A DNA stretch of 60,015 nt from Nitrospina sp. (GTDB lineage Bacteria; Nitrospinota; Nitrospinia; Nitrospinales; Nitrospinaceae). The number at the start of each line of letters is the position of its first letter. The first letter of the stretch is position 1. This document shows positions 18,257 to 26,516 of this stretch, piece by piece. Below the pieces are notes generated by a model. It was not told the origin of the DNA, did no database searches, and saw only the letters and a program-made list of their open reading frames with translations. The translations under genes were made by a program, and so were the position numbers. The stretch is taken from positions 1-60,015 of the forward strand of contig JAGQJZ010000005.1 of NCBI GenBank assembly GCA_020430445.1. The letters are read 5' to 3'.

Positions 18257-18619
18257 TCATAGAATTTGGTAAGACGGTTTATTTTTAAGGTCCTCTGGGC
18301 ATCCTCCATTGATTCGGTTCATGTCTTTTGATTTTTCAGTATAGGCTTGGATTGATTGTAAGTTGGGTGATGAAATTAAGCCAATTTTGAAATAAAAGGT
18401 GATCGTGGTTGAACGATCCCTTCCAGTGTTTTAAAAGGGCCAGAAAACGCTTTCCCAAGCTACCAACCGGATCAATCTCTACTTTTTCTGATCGAATAAC
18501 ATGATCCTTGGAATCCAGATTGGAATCACATCCGGCGTTGTTTTCCGTAGAGATGGTTATATCCTGTTTGAATATGAAAAATGCATTCAACATATTTTTT
18601 TTGAAAATTTGTGGAAATC
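18257..18619. other. AT-rich gap in the glycan island, possible gene relic
   Basis: About 360 bases of lower GC than the genes before it. Plus-strand frames are broken by stops. A minus-strand frame of 85 codons (18336-18593) has no ribosome site and no recognisable motif. The plus strand carries open segments on both sides of a stop (around 18410-18490 and 18508-18600), so this may be a decayed gene. Confidence 0.4.
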
Positions 18620-19183
18620 ATGAACGAGGAAGTGGACAAAGCGTCCTACCGGAATCGTGGTTCCTGGGGGCAAGGTTTAATCACAGCGTATAAAATCTGG
18701 CGTTATATTAATGAGGCAGGGGAGGGTAACGTTATAAAATGGAATACGGAATTTCATCTTACAGAGGGTGCCAGGATATATTTGGGGAATAATGTCACTT
18801 TACAAAATTACTCCTATTTCCAACTGACGAAGCCCCACCCGAGTCTATATATTGGCGATAATACGGTTGTTGGACGTCACACGATGGTCACGGCAAAAAA
18901 CTCCATAAAAATAGGGTCGAATGTTCTTATTGGCGCCTATGTTCAGATAATTGATCATAATCATGGAATCAGGAAACACGCTGTAATCCGTGAACAAACA
19001 GCAGAGATTGGCGAGGTGTTAATTGAGGATGACGTGTGGGTTGGGGCAGGGGCAAAAGTTTTAAACAACTCTAAAGTTGGTCGAGGTGCGGTCGTAGGAG
19101 CCAACGCTGTGGTGACTGGAGATATCCCACCCTTCGCAATTGCCGTGGGTGCTCCAGCCAAAGTTATAAAATACAGGTCATAA
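18620..19183 (+). CDS. Left-handed beta-helix (hexapeptide) acyltransferase
   Basis: A 187-residue acyltransferase with a run of hexapeptide repeats from about residue 60 to the end (IKIGSNVLIGAYVQI; VWVGAGAKVLNN; VGRGAVVGANAVVTGDI; AIAVGAPAKVIK). An active-site-type His sits in IIDHNHGIRKH. These trimers move an acetyl group from acetyl-CoA to a sugar or amino sugar. It is AT-rich compared with the NeuB-like gene that starts one base after its stop. ATG 18620 is preferred; a GTG at 18611 is in frame. In a legionaminate-like pathway it could N-acetylate the 4-amino group, or it could O-acetylate the finished glycan. Confidence 0.8.
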   Translation: MNEEVDKASYRNRGSWGQGLITAYKIWRYINEAGEGNVIKWNTEFHLTEGARIYLGNNVTLQNYSYFQLTKPHPSLYIGDNTVVGRHTMVTAKNSIKIGSNVLIGAYVQIIDHNHGIRKHAVIREQTAEIGEVLIEDDVWVGAGAKVLNNSKVGRGAVVGANAVVTGDIPPFAIAVGAPAKVIKYRS

Positions 19184-20200
19184 ATGTTCAGGAACTATCG
19201 TCCCGATCGTTGCTATCTCATCGCGGAGATCGGCGGCAATTTCACGACGTTTGAAGAGGCCTGCCGGTTGATTGATGATGCGGGACGGTGTGGGGCGGAC
19301 GCGGTCAAGTTGCAGACTTACCGTGCGGAGACCCTGTCGAGCAAAAAAGCCGTCTTCGACATGGAAAACACTGGCGTCACCTCGCAGTACGACCTGTTTG
19401 TTAAATACCAGATCGGAGAGGACCTGCACCGGCAGGTATCCGACTATGTGCGGGCGACCAGCCTCGATTGGTTCTCTACACCGTCGCACGAAACGGACGT
19501 GGATCTTCTGGAAAAACTGGGCGTGGGGGCGCATAAGATCGGCTCGGATGACGCCTGGAACATCCCTTTCCTGAGATACGTGGCGCGGACGGGCAAGCCT
19601 GTCCTGCTGTCTACCGGCATGTGCACGCTGGAAGAGGTGAAGGAGTCGGTCGCGGCCATTTGCGAGGAGGGGTGCAAGCAGTTGATCCTGCTCCACGCCA
19701 TCACCAGTTACCCGACGCATCCGGAAAACGTCAACCTGCGTGCGATGCAGACCCTGATGCGGGAGTTCCCGGGCATCGATGTGGGATATTCCGATCACAC
19801 ACTGGGGCCGATAGCCTGCATCGCGGCGGCGGCGATGGGGGCTCGCGTTCTTGAAAAACATTTCACGTATGACAAGAATGCAGCCGGACCGGACCACCAA
19901 CTCTCGGCTGACCCGGCGGAATTGAAGGAAATCGTCGATGCTGTGCGCACGTTCGAGATCATGCGCGGTACGGGCGTGAAAGAACCGGCGGAAAGCGAAC
20001 GCATCACGCGTCTCAACAATCGAAAGAGCATTGTGTTGCTACGGTCTGTCAAGGCGGGAGAGCCGATCACTTTGGAACACCTAGCGGTCAAACGCCCCGG
20101 CATGGGGATTCCGCCGAAATTTCTCGCTGAATTGCCGGGCCGCGTTGTGAGACGGGACATGAGTGCCGAAGAGGTGCTCACATGGGAGGACCTGCAATAG
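19184..20200 (+). CDS. NeuB/SpsE-family nonulosonate synthase
   Basis: 338 residues. The TIM-barrel synthase domain begins LIAEIGGNF and AVKLQTY, with STPSHETDVDLLEKLGVGAHKIGS and the metal/PEP residues in VGYSDHTLG and LEKHFTYDK. A C-terminal SAF (antifreeze-like) domain follows from about 280 (RKSIVLLRSVKAGEPITLEHL). This enzyme class condenses phosphoenolpyruvate with an N-acyl hexosamine to give a nine-carbon sugar acid such as NeuAc, Leg or Pse. It starts right after the acyltransferase stop and overlaps the SpsF-like gene by 19 nt. The order NeuB-like, SpsF-like, SpsG-like matches spsEFG of the Bacillus spore-coat operon. Confidence 0.92.
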   Translation: MFRNYRPDRCYLIAEIGGNFTTFEEACRLIDDAGRCGADAVKLQTYRAETLSSKKAVFDMENTGVTSQYDLFVKYQIGEDLHRQVSDYVRATSLDWFSTPSHETDVDLLEKLGVGAHKIGSDDAWNIPFLRYVARTGKPVLLSTGMCTLEEVKESVAAICEEGCKQLILLHAITSYPTHPENVNLRAMQTLMREFPGIDVGYSDHTLGPIACIAAAAMGARVLEKHFTYDKNAAGPDHQLSADPAELKEIVDAVRTFEIMRGTGVKEPAESERITRLNNRKSIVLLRSVKAGEPITLEHLAVKRPGMGIPPKFLAELPGRVVRRDMSAEEVLTWEDLQ

Positions 20201-20871
20201 ACACTGGTATCATTATCCAGGCGAGAATGGGTTCCAACCGTCTTCCCGGTAAAGTGTTGAAGTCGATCGGAGACCGGCCGCTTCTGGCGCATGTCCTCGA
20301 CCGGCTGAAAAAACTCTACCACCCAGCAACGGTGGTGGTGGCGACCTCGACCGAACCGGCGGACGACCAGATCGAGAAATTCTGCAAAGAGCGTGGCGAG
20401 ACCTGTTTTCGGGGGAGTGAACTGAACGTGCTTGACCGTTATTACCGCGCGGCTGTGCAGTACGGTATGGACCCTGTGGTGCGTCTGACGGCGGATAACC
20501 CCTTCGTTGATGTCAATGAACTCGACCGCCTGCTTGTTCTGCGGACTCAAGCAGGCGCGGAATATGCGCACTCCTTTCCGTCGCTTCCGGTTGGCGTCGG
20601 GGCGGAGGTGTTCACATTCCGGGCATTGGAGACCAGTCACCGCGAAGGTCACGAGTCGCATCATCTCGAACATGTCAACGAGTTCATTCAGGAAAATCCG
20701 CAACGATTCCCCACGTCTGTTCTTGAGGTTTCTCCGAATAAGAACAGGCCCGAGGTCCGTTTGACGGTGGACACGCTGGAAGACTATCGCAGAGCGTGTT
20801 TTGTCGCTGAAAATGCCACCTTTCCCGTCAGCACTCAGGAAGCGATCAGATTGTGTTCGCAATTTGCATAG
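20182..20871 (+). CDS. SpsF-like cytidylyltransferase (CMP-nonulosonate synthetase family)
   Basis: A 229-residue nucleotidyltransferase. IIQARMGSNRLPGKVL (residues 10-25) is the nucleotide-binding loop of the acylneuraminate cytidylyltransferase superfamily in the SpsF form. VVRLTADNPFVD (near 95) carries the metal-binding Asp, and HHLEHVNEFI is also typical. It most likely activates the sugar acid made by the preceding synthase with CMP. Overlaps of 19 nt at both ends couple its translation to its neighbours. Confidence 0.85.
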   Translation: MGGPAIDTGIIIQARMGSNRLPGKVLKSIGDRPLLAHVLDRLKKLYHPATVVVATSTEPADDQIEKFCKERGETCFRGSELNVLDRYYRAAVQYGMDPVVRLTADNPFVDVNELDRLLVLRTQAGAEYAHSFPSLPVGVGAEVFTFRALETSHREGHESHHLEHVNEFIQENPQRFPTSVLEVSPNKNRPEVRLTVDTLEDYRRACFVAENATFPVSTQEAIRLCSQFA

Positions 20872-21800
20872 AAACCTCCCATAAAAAGGGAATGGGCCAC
20901 CTGTTTCGGATGCTGGTCCTGGCGGACCTGATGAAACAGGAAGGGATGTCGTTTCATTTTTTTTTGAATGCGCATGCTCCATCGGAGGCGATTCTGAAAA
21001 AACGCGGATACGTGTTTGATCTTGTGCCCTTGGAAGAAGCATCGTCTGGTTGGGAGGCGGACGCGTTGGGAAAAGGTGATTTCAAATTCTGGGTCGATGA
21101 CCGGCTCGATACAGATGAAATCCATGCACGGTGTATCAAAGAAGCGGGACTCGGGCTGGTGACGTTCGATGACCGGGGCGCCGGAGCAGATATGGCGGAC
21201 CTTCATTTTGCCTGCATGACTGCGTTTCAGGGGGCGCTGCTTTATGGAAAAAAGGTGTTCACCGATCTTGCGTTCATGATCCTCAACCCGGAAATTGAGC
21301 GTTATAAGCGCCACCGCCTGCAGGCAGAAAAAGTACTCGTCACCCTCGGCGGGACGGATACCTTTGGCGTGACGGTCAAGGTGGTGGAGGTATTAAAACA
21401 GGCGGGCCGGGCCGCGACAGTTCTTGTTGGACCGGGGTTCGAGCATATGACGGAGCTCAAGCAGGTATTGACTCCGGACTTTGAATTGAAACAATACGTG
21501 CCCTCGCTGATAGAGGAATTCAGTCACTATGACTATGCGATTACAGGGGCCGGTGTGACGGTATTTGAAGCATTGGCTTCGGGCTTGCCCTGTGTAATTG
21601 TTGCGAACGAACCCCACGAGGTGCCGATCGGGAAGGGATTGGCCGCCATGGGCGTTGCGGTTTATGCCGGACATCATTCGGAAATGGATGCCGCATGCGT
21701 CACGCGTATTCCGGATGTGCCAACGCTCAGTGGGGTTGCCCTCGACAAAATCCCGAGTCATGGGGCGGAAAATGTTTTGCATGAGATAATAAAACTGTGA
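20853..21800 (+). CDS. SpsG/PseG-like GT-B fold nucleotide-sugar hydrolase
   Basis: A 315-residue protein with the GT-B-like layout of PseG and SpsG. The N-terminal HKKGMGHLFRMLVLADLM places a glycine-rich loop and His; the linker LVTFDDRGAG and the second domain LVTLGGTDTFG and YAITGAGVTVFEALASGLP bind the nucleotide. PseG hydrolyses UDP from a UDP-diacetamido sugar before the NeuB-type condensation, so this enzyme would act before the synthase. Start is GTG 20853, inside the end of the SpsF-like gene. Confidence 0.85.
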   Translation: MFAICIETSHKKGMGHLFRMLVLADLMKQEGMSFHFFLNAHAPSEAILKKRGYVFDLVPLEEASSGWEADALGKGDFKFWVDDRLDTDEIHARCIKEAGLGLVTFDDRGAGADMADLHFACMTAFQGALLYGKKVFTDLAFMILNPEIERYKRHRLQAEKVLVTLGGTDTFGVTVKVVEVLKQAGRAATVLVGPGFEHMTELKQVLTPDFELKQYVPSLIEEFSHYDYAITGAGVTVFEALASGLPCVIVANEPHEVPIGKGLAAMGVAVYAGHHSEMDAACVTRIPDVPTLSGVALDKIPSHGAENVLHEIIKL

Positions 21801-22489
21801 GCCGGACCGCTGTCATTCACCAGCCGGATTTTCTGCCCTACCTGGGGTTTTTTCACCGATTGCTCAAGGCGGATGTTTTTATCCTGCTTGACCATGTGCA
21901 GTTTGTGACTAAGACCAGCAAGAGTTGGACGCACCGCGACAAGGTCAAGACGCCAAAGGGGGGACAGTGGGTGACGCTTCAGACGGTGAAAGCCCCGCTG
22001 GGTACTCCAATCAATGAAATTCTGTTGGCGGACAGCGACTGGCGGATAAAAAACCTCAATCTGTTCCGCGAAAACTACCGGAAAGCGCCATTTTTTGATG
22101 AAATCTTTCCCCGGCTGGAGGAGCTCTACGCCTATCCGGGAAATTCAATGAGCGAATTCAACGAACGTTCCATCTTTATGTTGAATGACCTGCTCGGGAT
22201 CAAGATAGAATCCATTCGTTCGAGCGCCCTAGATCCACAGGGCAAGAGTAATGCCCTGCTGGTCGACCTTCTGGGAAAGGTGCAGGTGGCCCGGTATCTT
22301 TCAGGCACGGGAGCGAAAGCGTATTATGAGCCGGAGCCCTTTGATGAGGCGGGGATCGAGGTCTTATGGCAGGAGTTCGAGCATCCGGTTTACCCGCAAC
22401 TGCACGGCGAGTTCATTCCTTACCTGAGCAGTGTGGATCTGTTGTTCAATTGCGGGGCGGAAGCGTCGTGCAGAATTATTCGAACCTGA
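21797..22489 (+). CDS. WbqC-family protein
   Basis: A 230-residue member of the WbqC family: IHQPDFLPYLGFFHRLLKADVFILLDHVQF at the N-terminus (residues 7-36, conserved HQP and D-V-QF), then THRDKVKTPKG and W-rich stretches. The biochemical role of the family is not established, but it recurs beside sugar-amine genes in O-antigen loci. Start GTG 21797 overlaps the SpsG-like stop by 4 nt, so it is the fourth coupled gene of the module. Confidence 0.85.
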   Translation: MSRTAVIHQPDFLPYLGFFHRLLKADVFILLDHVQFVTKTSKSWTHRDKVKTPKGGQWVTLQTVKAPLGTPINEILLADSDWRIKNLNLFRENYRKAPFFDEIFPRLEELYAYPGNSMSEFNERSIFMLNDLLGIKIESIRSSALDPQGKSNALLVDLLGKVQVARYLSGTGAKAYYEPEPFDEAGIEVLWQEFEHPVYPQLHGEFIPYLSSVDLLFNCGAEASCRIIRT

Positions 22490-22658
22490 AATTACCGGAC
22501 AAATTCGCTTGATGAAATCTCTGAACATTGTATCCGTTATGGACTGCCCTCGATTGGCCATGCCTCAAGTGTCTAAGAAAATATTGAATTCCAAATGGTC
22601 TGTTTGAGTTTGTTGAGTACCGGCGCAAAAACTTTTAACTGGTTTAGGGAATCTCGGA

Positions 22659-24650
22659 GTGGGGAACAGAAATTTAAAGTACAGGCCTGAAATTGATGGT
22701 CTGCGAGCGATTGCTATAATCCCCGTTTTGCTGTTCCATGGGGGCACGGCCTTGTTTGGGATGGAAATATTCCCTGGAGGCTATCTTGGGGTGGATGTTT
22801 TTTTTGTGATATCGGGGTATTTAATCACGCGGATTTTGATTGGTCAAATGAACGATGAAAAATATTCTGTCGCGAATTTTTATGAGCGACGGGCCCGCAG
22901 AATTTTACCCGCATTGATCTTTGTGACCGCTGTTTCGTTTGTGTTTTCGTGGTTTTTATTGAGCCAGGAACAACTTATGGGTTTTGGCGGATCCGTTACG
23001 GCCTCCATGTTTTTTTATTCAAATATTTTTTTTTGGTTTTCCTCAGGTTACTTTCAACCTACCAACGACCTATTGCCCCTGGTCCACACCTGGAGTCTTT
23101 CTGTTGAAGAGCAATTTTATGTTTTATTTCCTCTTTTGTTGTGGCTGTGGAAGTTCAAGCTGAAAGCGCCTCTGTACATTCTTTTTTTAGCAGTCGGGAG
23201 TTTTTCGCTTGGGCTTGCAGGAATTGGCGCTAACTATTTTCCAACGGCAAATTTCTTTTTTATAGGAACGCGGGCCTGGGAGCTTGTGTTTGGGGCCTGT
23301 GTCGTGCTTGTTGAGGGCAACAAGAAGGTATTCAATGGAATCTATGGTCAAATGATTCCACTGATCGGTCTTGGGTTAATTGTTATTTCGTTTCTGGTTT
23401 TTGACAAGAACACGCCTCATCCTGGACTTTACACTCTAGTTCCGGTAATCGGAGCGACCCTTATTATTCTTTTTGGAGGAAACGGAGATGTCGCCTCAAA
23501 AATCTTGTCTCAAAAGATAATCGTTGGAGTAGGAGTGATCTCTTATTCTCTTTACCTTTGGCATCAACCTGTATTGGCTTTTTCCAGGCTGGGAAATCTT
23601 GGGACGTTGCCTTCCTATGCTGGGAAATATTATTTTCCATTTTGTTTGGGATTGGGGGTGTTGTCTTGGAAATTTCTTGAAAGTCCATTCCGTGATTCCA
23701 AGCTTATTCCTGTGAGAAGGTTTTCCATGCTTATGGTGGTCAGTGTTTCATCCCTTGCATTTGCTGGTTATTGGGTGAAACATGAAAAAGGTTTTCCTGA
23801 GAGGTTTAATATTCCACAATCGGTTTCTGCGACCATAAAGATATACAGAACCTCAGCGCCTTGTCTGGATGTGCCCAGGTCTCACGAGAAGCCGGAGAAC
23901 TGGTACTGCTTTGTCGGAGAGCCTTCCGATGAACCCCCTGATTTCGCTATTATCGGGGACAGTCATGCACTTGCAATTACACCTTCATTTTTATCTGTGT
24001 TGAAAGAGACGAAAGGCTTTGGTGTGTTGGCAAGTCATAGCGGCTGCCCTCCTTTGCTGGGGGTCGAGTCCATTCGTAAGGATCAAAAAATTGCAGATTG
24101 TCGTTTGTTATTTCAAAGAATGTTTCAAAAGATAAAGGACGAAAAAATCAAGCGGGTGTTCCTGATTTCCAGGTGGACTTATTATACCCATGATGATCAG
24201 TACATTAAAAAGTGGGGTGAAACGTCTTATCCGAAAGATACGGAAAACAGGTTGAAACTCTTTGAAGATGTGTTCTGGAAAACTATTGAAAATTTTAAAT
24301 CTATAGGTGTTGAGGTTGTTGTTGTGTCTCAAGTGCCCAAACAAAAATATTACCCTGGAGAAATTTATAAGGCGGCGTACAGGCTCGCGCCCTTAAATCG
24401 CGAACAATACCTGAGTTCCAAATCGATTTCATTGGAAGATCACAAGGACTTTCAGTCCGCAGTTAACCGGATATTCGGTTTGGCCGAGGCGAAGGGGGTT
24501 GTTGTGTTAAGCTTTGAAAATGAATTGTGCCCGGGAGGCACTTGTTTGATTGGGAGTGTGAATGAATCCTATTATTTTGACGATGATCATATCAGCATCA
24601 CTGCAAATAAATTTTTAACCCCTAAATTAAGCGCATTTTTTAAAAAGTAA
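22659..24650 (+). CDS. AT3-family O-acyltransferase with C-terminal SGNH domain
   Basis: 663 residues in the OafA/OatA-like architecture. The N-terminal AT3 membrane domain has about ten helices, with YRPEIDGLRAIAIIPVLLFH (8-27) and YLGVDVFFVISGYLITRIL (43-61). From about residue 415 an extracytoplasmic SGNH hydrolase-like domain begins with FAIIGDSHA (catalytic Ser in GDSH) and ends with DDDHIS (Asp/His pair). Such enzymes move acetyl groups across the membrane onto O-antigen or peptidoglycan. GTG 22659 is chosen from AGGG upstream. The gene is noticeably AT-rich relative to the NeuB module, with long T-runs. Confidence 0.88.
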   Translation: MGNRNLKYRPEIDGLRAIAIIPVLLFHGGTALFGMEIFPGGYLGVDVFFVISGYLITRILIGQMNDEKYSVANFYERRARRILPALIFVTAVSFVFSWFLLSQEQLMGFGGSVTASMFFYSNIFFWFSSGYFQPTNDLLPLVHTWSLSVEEQFYVLFPLLLWLWKFKLKAPLYILFLAVGSFSLGLAGIGANYFPTANFFFIGTRAWELVFGACVVLVEGNKKVFNGIYGQMIPLIGLGLIVISFLVFDKNTPHPGLYTLVPVIGATLIILFGGNGDVASKILSQKIIVGVGVISYSLYLWHQPVLAFSRLGNLGTLPSYAGKYYFPFCLGLGVLSWKFLESPFRDSKLIPVRRFSMLMVVSVSSLAFAGYWVKHEKGFPERFNIPQSVSATIKIYRTSAPCLDVPRSHEKPENWYCFVGEPSDEPPDFAIIGDSHALAITPSFLSVLKETKGFGVLASHSGCPPLLGVESIRKDQKIADCRLLFQRMFQKIKDEKIKRVFLISRWTYYTHDDQYIKKWGETSYPKDTENRLKLFEDVFWKTIENFKSIGVEVVVVSQVPKQKYYPGEIYKAAYRLAPLNREQYLSSKSISLEDHKDFQSAVNRIFGLAEAKGVVVLSFENELCPGGTCLIGSVNESYYFDDDHISITANKFLTPKLSAFFKK

Positions 24651-24654
24651 TTAA

Positions 24655-24682
24655 TTGCAAAAAGAGGCCTGTGTCTTATAAT
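24655..24682 (+). promoter_or_regulatory. Candidate sigma-70-type promoter
   Basis: TTGCAA (24655-24660), a 16-nt spacer and TATAAT (24677-24682), 42 nt before ATG 24724. It lies in the short gap after the acyltransferase and would drive the deacetylase and methyltransferase genes. Confidence 0.4.
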
Positions 24683-24723
24683 TCTCCCGTTGAAAGTAAA
24701 GCGGCAACATGAAAAATTGACTT

Positions 24724-25356
24724 ATGAATATTCTTGCCATCGGCGCACATTTTGACGACATTGAACTTGGTTGCGGAGGCACGCTTGCCAGGCATGCCCG
24801 TCAAGGAGACAATGTTTATATTTTTGTGGCTACAACATCGGGGTTCACCAATTACAAAAACGAATCGGTGCGTGGCGATGATATTGCTTTAATGGAAGGC
24901 CGGGCAGCCATGGAGGTTCTTGGTGCGACGGAGTTGATCTGCGGTAATTTCCAAACCCTTCGGGTGGAGTTTGTTGAAGAGCTTAATGTTCAGATACTGC
25001 GGATCGTTGAGGAGAAAAAAATCGACCTTGCATTTTGCCACTGGGTGGGGGACATCCACCATGATCATCAGGCAGTGGCTAAGGCATCCCTCCACAGCTG
25101 CCGACATGTCCCCCGTATGTTGATGTATCGGAGCAATTGGTACCATTCGACCTGTGAATTTCGCGGGAATTTTTATGTTGATATCACGGATACCTGGGAA
25201 ACCAAACAGGCGGCCATTCTGGCGCATGAGTCTGAGGTGGAGCGTACCGGGAAAAAGTGGGTGAGTTTTTTCAAGAACGAGGCCGAAAATGCGGGACAAA
25301 GGATCGGGGTGAAGTATGCCGAGGTTTTTGAATTGATCAAATGGTTGCAAAGATAG
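24724..25356 (+). CDS. PIG-L-family N-deacetylase
   Basis: A 210-residue LmbE/PIG-L deacetylase. The zinc motif appears as AHFDDIELGCGGT (residues 8-20; usual AHPDDxE with Phe for Pro) and HHDHQAVAKAS (near 118-128) supplies the third ligand and nearby His. These enzymes remove the N-acetyl group from GlcNAc-type sugars. Placed with an acyltransferase and a methyltransferase, it probably tailors an amino sugar of the glycan. It ends 22 nt before the methyltransferase gene. Confidence 0.88.
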   Translation: MNILAIGAHFDDIELGCGGTLARHARQGDNVYIFVATTSGFTNYKNESVRGDDIALMEGRAAMEVLGATELICGNFQTLRVEFVEELNVQILRIVEEKKIDLAFCHWVGDIHHDHQAVAKASLHSCRHVPRMLMYRSNWYHSTCEFRGNFYVDITDTWETKQAAILAHESEVERTGKKWVSFFKNEAENAGQRIGVKYAEVFELIKWLQR

Positions 25357-25378
25357 TCATTTCGCGAGGAAATTATAT

Positions 25379-26269
25379 ATGAGTGAGCATTCTTCAGCAA
25401 ACAGTAATAATGAGAAGGGGCAAACTAAATATGGTCTTATGGACTTCCTTGCGTTGGCAAAGTATGAAGTCATGTCCATGTTGATCCGGTTTGCTAAACG
25501 AGTTTTGGGGAGGGAAAAAAAGGTAGAGTTTGAAATTAAATCACGCTACTCCGTAATGCAGGCAAAGTCCACCGTTGTTGGAGAGGGGCTGGCATTTATA
25601 AATGGCGAGATATCATGGTTTTATACCGCATTTGAACGAGGAGATCATGATCCACTTACCAATTACGCATTAGAGTATATCGAGCGCAATATGCCGAAAT
25701 CGTCCCGGATTTTGGTGACCGGGTGCGGGACGGGGATTACTGTTTTTCATCTTTCTGATTGCGGATTTCATAAAGTGGTTGGAAGGGATGTGCTTGTAAA
25801 GTGTATTGTTATTGCGAACAGGCTTAAGGAAAAGTTTTCATATCATAATACGGTTTTTGAAGTTGATGACTGTTTTAATCCTAAGACTGTAGATGGCAAA
25901 TTTCAAGTCATTCTTGCCATTCACTGGGTGTTTTCCGCGTGGATGGGAAATTATGGGAATGAGAAAGTTGATGAGTCGAGAGATCCAGCGGTACGCGAGA
26001 AATTACTCAATGAACTATTTGCCGTTTATGCGCCCTATCTTGAGAAAAATGGAATCATGATTATTGAGCTTACAGACGCTGTGGCGGATTATAGAATTGT
26101 CACGGATATCCCATTAGCGTTACGATCCTTGGATGTTTATTCAGTCCGGCACACGCCCGAACAGGTGGAAAAATGCGCTGCTGCGAACGGCCTTGAGATT
26201 GTTGAAAAAAAACTTTGCGTTTCTTACGGTCACCAACCCAGAACCAGTTATATTTTGAGAAAATCTTGA
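25379..26269 (+). CDS. Class I SAM-dependent methyltransferase
   Basis: A 296-residue protein. The SAM-binding motif I is ILVTGCGTGITVFHL (near 110-124), followed by an acidic end of strand 2 (VVGRDVL) and VFEVDDCFN. About 95 residues before the domain carry basic and hydrophobic stretches with no family match. Probably methylates a sugar hydroxyl or amine of the repeat unit; the target is unknown. AT-rich. No gene was found in the 247 nt before the flippase. Confidence 0.75.
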   Translation: MSEHSSANSNNEKGQTKYGLMDFLALAKYEVMSMLIRFAKRVLGREKKVEFEIKSRYSVMQAKSTVVGEGLAFINGEISWFYTAFERGDHDPLTNYALEYIERNMPKSSRILVTGCGTGITVFHLSDCGFHKVVGRDVLVKCIVIANRLKEKFSYHNTVFEVDDCFNPKTVDGKFQVILAIHWVFSAWMGNYGNEKVDESRDPAVREKLLNELFAVYAPYLEKNGIMIIELTDAVADYRIVTDIPLALRSLDVYSVRHTPEQVEKCAAANGLEIVEKKLCVSYGHQPRTSYILRKS

Positions 26270-26516
26270 GTGTGGGAAACTTTGCCGAATCTTCTGAGTT
26301 CGTCAGATTCCAGGATTATATATTAAGGTCTGGTTTTCTTCCTTGCAGAAGAAAAAAGGGGATAGAGGGTGGTGTATTGCTCGTCATCAATAGATGGGGA
26401 GACCATGCAAAAATAGCTGGAAGTCTGATTCCTCCGCATCTTCCGCCGGTTTCACAATCACACGATACATTTCGCAATCTACTCTCGGCGCGGAACGGCG
26501 CATTCACCCGCATTAA

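Noticed and set aside
18336..18593. Minus-strand open frame of 85 codons
   Set aside because: No start context, no recognisable motif, and it opposes the direction of the surrounding operon; treated as possible relic DNA instead.
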